DNA of 5,626 bases from an uncultured bacterium (GTDB lineage: Bacteria; Cyanobacteriota; Vampirovibrionia; Gastranaerophilales; Gastranaerophilaceae), in the NCBI GenBank assembly GCA_949286405.1, contig CASECH010000171.1, positions 1 through 5,626 on the forward strand, in the 5' to 3' direction. Positions 1 through 5,118 of this stretch are shown in pieces. The position numbers and the translations under genes were made by a program. A model generated the notes under the pieces. The model saw nothing but the letters and a program-made list of their open reading frames with translations. It searched no databases and had not been told where the DNA came from. Within the stretch, counting starts at the first letter, position 1. Every line of letters starts with the position of its first letter.

Positions 1-1344
1 AAAATTCTGACTTTTGGAAACTCACATGCAGGTTATTATCCTGATGCAACATCTACTTTTTACAAATTGTTATTTAATAACGAAGGGGAAATTCTTGGAG
101 CACAAGCAGTAGGACAAGAAGGAGTTGAAAAAAGGATTGATGTAATATCTTCTGTAATGCGTAATAACGGTAATATTCAAGATTTATTGGACAGTGAATT
201 ATGTTATGCACCTCCATATTCATCTGCAAAAGATCCTGTAAATATTTTAGGGATGAGTGCGGACAACGTTTTAAGAGGTTTTGTAAAACCTGCTTATTAC
301 GAAGATATTGAAGGCTCTTTTGTTGTTGATGTAAGAATTCCTGAAAGTTATAATACAAAAACAATTGATGGAGCTATAAATATTCCACTTGCTCAATTAA
401 GAGATAGAACAGGTGAAATACCTACTGATAAAAAAGTTATTTTAGTCTGTGATTCAGGATATACAAGCTATCTTGCATCAAGAATTTTAATCCAAAAAGG
501 ATTTAATAATGTGTATTCTTTAATGGCAGGCATGAAGCTTTATAAAGAAATACAAAGAGATAAAGAAAGCAAAGTTACAAAAAAGATTAGTGCACAAGCT
601 CTTGCAAAATCAAGTGAAAATGTTTTGAAAGTTGATGCTTGCGGATTATCTTGCCCTGGACCGATTATGAAATTAGCAGAAAATATTTCAAATATCCAAG
701 ATGGCGAAGTTTTAGAAATCTCATCAACAGATAAAGGGTTTTACGCAGATGTCGAGGCTTGGTGCAACTCTACAAATAACACTTTGCTTAATTTAGATAA
801 CAAAGATAAAAAAATTGTAGCAACAATTCAAAAAGGTCAAGCACTTGTGCAAAACCAAAATATTCAAATCCCAGCCAAAAACGGTCAAACAATAGTCGTT
901 TTTTCAAACGACTTGGACAAAGCTCTAGCTGCATTCATTATCGCGAATGGTGCAAAAGCAAGCGGTCATGATGTTACATTATTTTTCACCTTTTGGGGAT
1001 TAAATATTTTAAGAAAAGATAATGTAACTGTGAAAAAATCATTAATAGATAAGATGTTTGGATTTATGATGCCCAAAGGTGCAGATAAATTGACTCTTTC
1101 TAAGATGAATATGGGAGGAGTAGGCTCTAAAATGATGAAATGGGTTATGAAAAATAAAAACATTTCAACTCTAAAAGAACTAATGACCCAAGCTCAAGCT
1201 AATGGGGTTAAATTTATTGCCTGTCAGATGAGCATGGATGTAATGGGAATCCAAAAAGAAGAACTTATTGATGGTGTAGAAATCGCAGGCGTTGCGAAAT
1301 ATATAGCCGAAAGCAGTAATTCAAATTCTAATTTGTTTATATAA
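1..1344 (+). CDS. Sulfur-relay fusion protein, 5'-truncated: CoA-disulfide-reductase-type C-terminus, rhodanese, TusA and DsrE-like domains
   Basis: The frame is open from base 1, so the start and the FAD/NAD(P)H domains lie outside; 447 residues are visible. Residues 1 to about 82 match the dimerisation domain of CoA-disulfide reductase-like flavoproteins (HAGYYPDA at 9, then LCYAPPYSSAKDPVN). Residues about 85-183 form a rhodanese domain with active-site loop CDSGYTS (Cys150). Residues about 205-279 are a TusA domain with the CGLSCPGP motif (Cys214, sulfur-carrying Cys218) and a downstream AWC. Residues about 291-447 are a DsrE/DsrF-like (DsrE2-type) domain with Cys408 in ACQMSMD. Rhodanese, TusA and DsrE proteins pass persulfide sulfur between cysteines in the cytoplasm, so the polypeptide probably reduces a disulfide or persulfide substrate and relays sulfur internally; substrate and acceptor are unknown. 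A TTG at 67 is not the start, because family similarity continues upstream of it. The QueD-like gene follows after 24 bases with no terminator between, suggesting an operon. Domain calls are firm; the physiological role is inferred. Confidence 0.9.
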   Translation, partial: KILTFGNSHAGYYPDATSTFYKLLFNNEGEILGAQAVGQEGVEKRIDVISSVMRNNGNIQDLLDSELCYAPPYSSAKDPVNILGMSADNVLRGFVKPAYYEDIEGSFVVDVRIPESYNTKTIDGAINIPLAQLRDRTGEIPTDKKVILVCDSGYTSYLASRILIQKGFNNVYSLMAGMKLYKEIQRDKESKVTKKISAQALAKSSENVLKVDACGLSCPGPIMKLAENISNIQDGEVLEISSTDKGFYADVEAWCNSTNNTLLNLDNKDKKIVATIQKGQALVQNQNIQIPAKNGQTIVVFSNDLDKALAAFIIANGAKASGHDVTLFFTFWGLNILRKDNVTVKKSLIDKMFGFMMPKGADKLTLSKMNMGGVGSKMMKWVMKNKNISTLKELMTQAQANGVKFIACQMSMDVMGIQKEELIDGVEIAGVAKYIAESSNSNSNLFI

Positions 1345-1368
1345 AATGATTAAAAAAGGAGAAAAATT

Positions 1369-1935
1369 ATGAAATCAATTACCACTTTTGACTTGCAGTA
1401 TGCACACAGATTCTATGGCTTCAAAGGCGAAGCACAATACTTACATGGACACACAGGAGTTTTAACTATTGAAGTTGAAGATAGCGTTAATATGGGGGTA
1501 AATATGGTATTCCCTTGTAACGAAATTCAAAAAACAGCTTGGGAAGTTCTTAAGAATTTTGACCATGCAACAATTTTAAGAGAAGATGATCCTCTTTTAC
1601 CTGCTATTTTAGAGGTTTATGAAAAGCAAGGAATTAAAAACGGGGCTCCACAAAATACAATGAAAGGTGAAGCTTTTAAAACAGAACTTGCAACAGCTTA
1701 CCCTGATTGCAGACTAGTAGTAACTAAAGAGACAATGACTGTAGAAGGAATGATTAAAATTGTCTATGATTTATTAAAAGATAAATTAAACATTTCAAAA
1801 ATCACATTCACAAGTGGTGTTAATGCAGCTAGTGAAGAATATAAAGTAAACAAAACTTTAGATCGCTGCCCATTATGCGGAATATCACTAAACACAGATG
1901 GTGTCTGCCCTAAATGTGGTTACAGAAAAAATTAG
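1369..1935 (+). CDS. 6-pyruvoyl-tetrahydropterin synthase/QueD-fold protein with C-terminal zinc ribbon
   Basis: This 188-residue protein starts at ATG with AAGGAG (1356-1361) seven bases upstream. The first part resembles the T-fold 6-pyruvoyl-tetrahydropterin synthase/QueD family: AHRF (His13) and LHGHTG (His26, His28) supply the three zinc-binding histidines, FDHATIL gives the conserved Asp65-His66 pair, and TMTVEGMIKIVYDLL matches the helix written PTSE..AKWI in QueD. QueD itself makes 6-carboxytetrahydropterin for queuosine synthesis and is about 120 residues. Extra length here comes from an insert at about 76-115 and a zinc ribbon at the end (Cys167, Cys170, Cys180, Cys183). Two expected residues seem missing: the catalytic Cys four positions before HGH is Ala22 (Glu21 adjacent), and the late-strand Glu of the KET motif aligns with Ser/Gly in FTSGVNAASEEY. 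I therefore do not assign queD. Its substrate may differ, or Cys50 or Glu21 may substitute. Probably cotranscribed with the sulfur-relay fusion gene. Confidence 0.8.
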   Translation: MKSITTFDLQYAHRFYGFKGEAQYLHGHTGVLTIEVEDSVNMGVNMVFPCNEIQKTAWEVLKNFDHATILREDDPLLPAILEVYEKQGIKNGAPQNTMKGEAFKTELATAYPDCRLVVTKETMTVEGMIKIVYDLLKDKLNISKITFTSGVNAASEEYKVNKTLDRCPLCGISLNTDGVCPKCGYRKN

Positions 1936-1942
1936 AAATAGC

Positions 1943-1978
1943 AAAAAGACTTTAGTTAATTAACTAAAGTCTTTTTTT
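1943..1978 (+). terminator. Intrinsic terminator, perfect palindrome, probably bidirectional
   Basis: A perfect inverted repeat spans 1943-1976, centred between 1959 and 1960 (arm AGACTTTAGTT, AATT loop, mirrored arm), followed by a run of seven T (1972-1978). It begins eight bases after the stop of the QueD-fold gene. On the minus strand the A run at 1943-1947 gives five U after the same stem, 18 bases past the stop of the convergent TSCPD gene. One hairpin can therefore close both transcripts. Confidence 0.85.
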
Positions 1979-1996
1979 CTTACAATATTTATATTT

Positions 1997-2308
1997 TTAT
2001 TTTGTCTCAGCTAAGATATTCGTTTTAACATCTTTATATGCCTCAATACATTTTGAAAGCTGATCCGGACAGCTTGTTTGTTTTGCTCCACAACATATTC
2101 CCTTTAGCTTTTGAGAAATTTCATCAACATTATGTCCAATAATCAAATGACAAATCCCCTGTAAATTACCGTTGCATCCGCCAAAAAATTTAGCATCCTG
2201 AATAATATCATCTTTTACTTTTAAAAACATTTGCTGACAACAAACACCTTCTGGAATAAATAATATGTTATCTTCTCCATTTATATTTTTTACTTCTATA
2301 TTTTTCAT
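1997..2308 (-). CDS. Small stand-alone TSCPD-domain protein (TIGR03905-like)
   Basis: This 103-residue protein begins at ATG (complement of 2306-2308), with AGAGGA (complement of 2317-2322) as ribosome binding site. It carries the family signature almost in full: EGVCCQQM near the start, FFGGCNGNLQGI at 41-52, then GICCGAKQTSCPDQLSKCI at 70-88, including the TSCPD motif (78-82). TSCPD domains are known from the C-terminal region of some ribonucleotide reductases. Short stand-alone versions of this size are a recognised family of unknown function. Eight cysteines in 103 residues (23, 24, 45, 53, 72, 73, 80, 87) suggest metal binding or redox chemistry, but this is inference. No signal peptide or membrane segment is visible, so it is probably cytoplasmic. 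It is transcribed alone, convergent with the QueD-fold gene and divergent from the 392-residue gene. No ribonucleotide reductase gene is seen nearby. The family call is strong; the function is open. Confidence 0.88.
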   Translation of the reverse strand: MKNIEVKNINGEDNILFIPEGVCCQQMFLKVKDDIIQDAKFFGGCNGNLQGICHLIIGHNVDEISQKLKGICCGAKQTSCPDQLSKCIEAYKDVKTNILAETK

Positions 2309-2356
2309 TTTTCTATTCCTCTATACTTCACTACACCTGTTCAATTTGTATAAACG

Positions 2357-2387
2357 ATTATATATTGTTCCTACAAATTTTACTCAA
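2357..2387 (-). promoter_or_regulatory. Candidate promoter for the TSCPD gene
   Basis: On the minus strand a consensus TATAAT (complement of 2357-2362) lies downstream of TTGAGT (complement of 2382-2387) with 19 bases between, slightly longer than ideal. Transcription would start near 2350, giving a leader of about 40 bases. A second minus-strand TATAAT (complement of 2405-2410) is an alternative, with only TTTTTG at the -35 position. In such AT-rich DNA chance matches are common. Confidence 0.3.
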
Positions 2388-2424
2388 ATCTTCTACTCTA
2401 AACTATTATAAAACAAAATATATG

Positions 2425-2451
2425 TTACAAAAATTAAAAAACTTATATAAT
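2425..2451 (+). promoter_or_regulatory. Candidate promoter for the 392-residue gene
   Basis: TATAAT at 2446-2451 is a consensus -10 box facing the 392-residue gene. The -35 side is poor: TTACAA at 2425-2430 sits only 15 bases away. Transcription would start near 2458 and give a leader of about 60 bases. The leader would open with an 8 bp inverted repeat, TAAATAGC (2460-2467) and GCTATTTA (2483-2490). That repeat has no T run after it, so it is not a terminator; it could be a leader hairpin or an operator, or chance. Confidence 0.35.
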
Positions 2452-2520
2452 TTTTACTCTAAATAGCAAAAAAAATATTTACGCTATTTATTAACATATG
2501 CGAAACAAAAAGGAGAAATT

Positions 2521-3699
2521 ATGCATATTTCCAGAATTGCAGCAGAATATTTTACTACCCCTCATAACAGATTCAATCCAGTCAACAAACAACATTCACA
2601 AGAAAATCAACATCCTCAAGTTAGAAATTTTGTAAAAGTACCTAGTAATTTTAATTACAACGCAAATATTCATTTTGGAGAATTTTTTGATCCAAACAGG
2701 ACCGTTCCCCATATCGACTATGAAGAATATATGGCAATGACCCCCGCTACAAAAACTCGTTTTAGAAAAAGATATCTCACTTTTGATAAACAAGTAAATA
2801 AAGAGCAACTGGTAGATAAACAAATGGATTATCTCCCATTAAAAAATGAATTTTTAATGGATGAATTCATTAAAACATCTAAAATTTATTCAAAATATAA
2901 AGATCAACCAATAATTTGTCTTGGACGCAGCCCAAAATGGTTTTTAAATACAGCTTTATGGATGAAAGATGGTATCGATGATTATAAATTTGTTGCATTT
3001 TCAAAATATTGGTACAGACCGGATTCAACTTTAGGAGTAAAACGACTTGACAGTATTGCTCCGACTGAAAAAGAAGAAATAGCATATATGAAATATCTCA
3101 AACGTATTAAAGCCGATCCTAAGACAATAGTTGACAATATGGAAAAAACAGGTAAAAAGACAGTAATTACAGACTACATCTGTTCAGGTAAAGGCTGTAC
3201 ATCATTTTTAGATATATTATCAAAATATGCGGAAGATTTAGGTATCCTTGAAAAATTTGCTAAATCAATCCAAATAGTTGGTATTGGATCAATGGACTAT
3301 ATGGAAGAATTAAATCCATACTCAGAGGATATTTCAACCCCAAAAGTATACATGCCTGAAAGATTGCAACCATTTGAAAAAGATATTAAACAAGAATTTT
3401 ATAATATGAATTATGCAATGTTCCGTGAAATGCTAATTAACCAAAATACAAATGAATGCAGATCAACATATTACCCACATGAAACTTGGACAGTATACAA
3501 ACCTGACAGATTCAAAACAGGTCTGATTCATGATATGAAAAAGGTAAAAGAAATGGTAAAAAATTTAAAAGGCGACAATAAAAGTATGTCATCATTTACA
3601 CCTGCTATGTATGATTATAGAAACCTATTAAATTTCAGAATTCTTGATGGTCTATTCCAACGAGGAATTCTAAGGAGTGTACACAAGTCAAAAATATAG
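2521..3699 (+). CDS. Unassigned 392-residue protein with PRTase-like glycine loops
   Basis: I do not recognise a named family. The start is secure: AGGAG (2511-2515) sits five bases before ATG. Residues 1 to about 60 are Asn/Gln/His/Pro-rich and probably disordered, ending in NANIHFGEFF. A mixed alpha/beta core follows. Two loops stand out: IICLGRSPKWF (131-141), a strand then glycine loop, and KTVITDYICSGKGCTSF (213-229), a hydrophobic strand, an acidic residue and an S-G-K-G turn. Together they resemble the first phosphate loop and the PRPP-binding loop (usually DD...TGKT) of phosphoribosyltransferases, but the second acidic residue is replaced by Tyr219. QIVGIGSMDY (251-260) could be the next core strand. 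The C-terminal third is rich in Lys, Tyr and Met and has no visible motif. There is no signal peptide or membrane segment. It lies 93 bases upstream of prs on the same strand with no terminator between. Enzymatic activity is a hypothesis only. A lineage-restricted protein of the Gastranaerophilales is likely. Confidence 0.85.
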   Translation: MHISRIAAEYFTTPHNRFNPVNKQHSQENQHPQVRNFVKVPSNFNYNANIHFGEFFDPNRTVPHIDYEEYMAMTPATKTRFRKRYLTFDKQVNKEQLVDKQMDYLPLKNEFLMDEFIKTSKIYSKYKDQPIICLGRSPKWFLNTALWMKDGIDDYKFVAFSKYWYRPDSTLGVKRLDSIAPTEKEEIAYMKYLKRIKADPKTIVDNMEKTGKKTVITDYICSGKGCTSFLDILSKYAEDLGILEKFAKSIQIVGIGSMDYMEELNPYSEDISTPKVYMPERLQPFEKDIKQEFYNMNYAMFREMLINQNTNECRSTYYPHETWTVYKPDRFKTGLIHDMKKVKEMVKNLKGDNKSMSSFTPAMYDYRNLLNFRILDGLFQRGILRSVHKSKI

Positions 3700-3726
3700 T
3701 TTTTAGTAATATTACTTAAAGAAATG

Positions 3727-3755
3727 TTGAGGTTATAACTCATCACGACTATAAT
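3727..3755 (+). promoter_or_regulatory. Sigma70-type promoter of prs
   Basis: TTGAGG (3727-3732), exactly 17 bases, then consensus TATAAT (3750-3755) make the best-formed promoter in the window. Transcription would begin near 3762. The leader of about 30 bases includes AAGGA (3779-3783), placed nine bases before the prs ATG. prs can thus be expressed apart from the upstream gene, although read-through from that gene is not blocked by any terminator. Confidence 0.65.
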
Positions 3756-3792
3756 AATTCATGGATTGGAAGAAAAGAAAGGATTTTAAATA

Positions 3793-4806
3793 ATGGTTTT
3801 AGAAGCTACATTTCCGCAGTTAGAACGAGCAATCAATCCTACTCATGATATCAAGTTGTTTGCCGGACGTTCAAATACAAAACTTGCTCAGGAAATTGCT
3901 GATTATCTTGGGACATCAATCGGTCCTATGGTAGTAAAAAACTTTGCTGATGGCGAAATTTACGTTCAAGTAAAAGAGAGCGTAAGAGGTGATGATGTTT
4001 TTATTATTCAACCTTTATGCAATCCTGTAAATGAAAACTTAATGGAACTTCTAATCATTATCGATGCTTTCAAAAGAGCAAGTGCAAAAACTATCACTGC
4101 TGTAATTCCATATTACGGATATGCAAGACAAGATAGAAAGACTTCAGGTCGTGAAGCAATTACAGCTAAACTTGTAGCTGATTTGTTAACAACAGCCGGA
4201 GCTGACAGAGTACTTGCTATGGATTTACATACAGGTCAAATCCAAGGATTTTTCAATATCCTTGTTGACCATATCTTTGCGACTTCAATACTGGTTAATT
4301 ATATTAAGAATTTGAACATTAATCCTGAAGATATGGTAGCAGTAAGTCCTGATACAGGCGGAGTACAAAGAACAAGGCATTTTGCAAAAGCTGTAGGTTG
4401 TTCTTTAGCTATCATTGACAAACGCAGAGATAAACATAATGAAGCAATTGCAAGTCATGTAATTGGTGAAGTAAAAGATAAAGTCTGTGTTATGTTTGAT
4501 GACATTATCGACACAGCAGGAACAATCTGTGAAGCATCAAAACTCTTAAAAAGAGAAGGTGCAAAAGAAATTTATGTTTGTGCAGTACATCCGGTATTTT
4601 CAGGTCCTGCACTAGATAGACTTGCAAGTGCACCTATAAAAGAATGTATTGTAACTAACACGATACCTCTTGATATGGAAAAAATGCCTGCTAATATAAA
4701 ACAACTGTCAGTAGCACCATTATTAGGAGCAGCAATTGCAAGAATTCATGATGATGAATCAGTAAGTTCATTATTTGGTTTTGAAAAAGAAATGCAAGTA
4801 CAATAG
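3793..4806 (+). CDS. prs: Ribose-phosphate pyrophosphokinase (PRPP synthase)
   Basis: The enzyme transfers pyrophosphate from ATP to ribose 5-phosphate, making PRPP for purine, pyrimidine, histidine, tryptophan and NAD synthesis in the cytoplasm. At 337 residues it is slightly longer than the usual 310-320; the extra length is an N-terminal extension of about 18 residues before DIKLFAGRSN. All class I landmarks are visible: FADGEIYVQ (51-59) and the catalytic flexible loop PYYGYARQDRK (106-116). The divalent-cation/PRPP signature MDLHTGQIQGFF lies at 143-154 (His146), SPDTGGVQRTR at 185-195 and DKRR at 209-212. The ribose-5-phosphate loop MFDDIIDTAGT is at 234-244. It starts at ATG with AAGGA upstream. 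An in-frame ATG nearer the conserved region is absent, which supports the extension. It has its own promoter and a terminator 30 bases after the stop. The upstream gene may be cotranscribed in part. Confidence 0.97.
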   Translation: MVLEATFPQLERAINPTHDIKLFAGRSNTKLAQEIADYLGTSIGPMVVKNFADGEIYVQVKESVRGDDVFIIQPLCNPVNENLMELLIIIDAFKRASAKTITAVIPYYGYARQDRKTSGREAITAKLVADLLTTAGADRVLAMDLHTGQIQGFFNILVDHIFATSILVNYIKNLNINPEDMVAVSPDTGGVQRTRHFAKAVGCSLAIIDKRRDKHNEAIASHVIGEVKDKVCVMFDDIIDTAGTICEASKLLKREGAKEIYVCAVHPVFSGPALDRLASAPIKECIVTNTIPLDMEKMPANIKQLSVAPLLGAAIARIHDDESVSSLFGFEKEMQVQ

Positions 4807-4833
4807 TTTTACAAATACATAATAAAAAATCTT

Positions 4834-4868
4834 AAGATGCCATTGAAAAAATTCGATGGCATTTTTTC
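4834..4868 (+). terminator. Intrinsic terminator of prs
   Basis: The inverted repeat at 4837-4862 forms an 11 bp stem (ATGCCATTGAA with TTCGATGGCAT, one T-G wobble) around an AAAA loop. It is followed by T at 4862-4867 and preceded by AAG that can extend the stem against the T run. It starts about 30 bases after the prs stop codon, so it is placed to end the prs transcript. Confidence 0.85.
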
Positions 4869-4894
4869 TACATCGTTTGGAGGATATTTATAAA
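4867..4894 (+). promoter_or_regulatory. Weak candidate promoter for the small RNA
   Basis: TCTACA (4867-4872) matches the -35 consensus at four of six positions. It is 16 bases from TATAAA (4889-4894), which matches the -10 consensus at five of six. It begins in the last base of the prs terminator T run, and its predicted start near 4901 coincides with the foot of the first RNA hairpin. Chance is possible in such AT-rich DNA. Confidence 0.3.
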
Positions 4895-4900
4895 TATTTG

Positions 4901-5017
4901 CCAAAGTTGAAAAACAATTTTGCCGTATACAAAATTATTAGATATGAAAAACTTATCGTTTTTCATACCTCCTCCCCAAGTCTGGTAGCCGTTCTTCTAA
5001 AAGAATGGCTTTTTTTT
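4901..5017 (+). ncRNA. Candidate small regulatory RNA with three hairpins and an anti-Shine-Dalgarno segment
   Basis: No convincing protein is encoded here, yet a complete intrinsic terminator (4987-5017) follows 120 bases after the prs terminator, implying a separate + strand transcript. Three hairpins sit in a row. The first is CAAAGTTG (4902-4909) with CAATTTTG (4915-4922), loop AAAAA. The second is a perfect 10 bp stem TATGAAAAAC (4943-4952) with GTTTTTCATA (4958-4967), loop TTATC. The third is the terminator hairpin. Between the second and third lies CCTCCTCCCC (4968-4977), apparently single-stranded and complementary to GGAGG ribosome binding sites. A possible promoter, TCTACA (4867-4872), 16 bases, TATAAA (4889-4894), would start transcription near 4901, right at the first hairpin, giving about 117 nucleotides. 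C-rich unpaired segments that block ribosome binding sites are known from small RNAs such as RsaE/RoxS. I see no match to SRP RNA, 6S RNA or tmRNA. Alternatively it is a backup terminator region for prs read-through. Confidence 0.45.
4987..5017 (+). terminator. Second strong + strand intrinsic terminator
   Basis: A 10 bp stem, AGCCGTTCTT (4987-4996) with AAGAATGGCT (5001-5010), contains one G-T wobble and a CTAA loop. A run of T continues from the last stem base through 5017. No + strand gene ends here, so it probably terminates the candidate small RNA, or catches read-through from prs. Confidence 0.8.
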
Positions 5018-5051
5018 GTTATATCTTTTTTTTATAAAACCAGCTTGTAAC

Positions 5052-5092
5052 AAAAAAAACGGTTCCTAATTTATATTTTAGGAACCGTTTTT
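5052..5092 (-). terminator. Intrinsic terminator of the S74-domain gene, possibly bidirectional
   Basis: The inverted repeat AAAAACGGTTCCTAA (5055-5069) with its exact complement (5078-5092) makes a 15 bp stem around an eight-base loop. Read on the minus strand it is followed by eight U (complement of 5052-5059), and it lies 26 bases after the stop of the minus-strand gene. On the + strand it has only five T, so it would work less well in that direction. Confidence 0.85.
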
Positions 5093-5118
5093 CACAAATA
5101 TCAATTTTATTTTATATA

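Noticed and set aside
67..69. TTG as start of the first gene
   Set aside because: The frame is open to base 1 and the upstream residues (HAGYYPDA) match the family, so the gene is cut by the window edge.
74..364. 96-codon open frame on the minus strand
   Set aside because: Antisense to the well-supported sulfur-relay fusion gene; the composition (Leu/Gln-rich) is what an antisense frame of AT-rich coding DNA gives.
966..1163. 65-codon open frame on the minus strand
   Set aside because: Antisense shadow inside the DsrE-like domain, with no family resemblance.
2596..3085. Two short minus-strand open frames (2596-2823 and 2879-3085)
   Set aside because: Both lie antisense to the 392-residue gene, and the translations are Phe/Ile/Leu-rich and not protein-like.
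3705..3716. Palindrome AGTAATATTACT after the 392-residue gene as a terminator
   Set aside because: Only a 12-base AT palindrome, with no GC-containing stem and no T run after it.
4879..4883. GGAGG as a ribosome binding site
   Set aside because: No ATG or GTG follows at a suitable distance; the nearest in-frame TTG (4898) is 14 bases away.
4856..5050. Open frame of 64 codons on the + strand after prs
   Set aside because: Its ATG lies inside the prs terminator hairpin, it has no ribosome binding site, it runs through a second terminator, and its translation resembles no family. Hairpin-forming RNA explains the stretch better.
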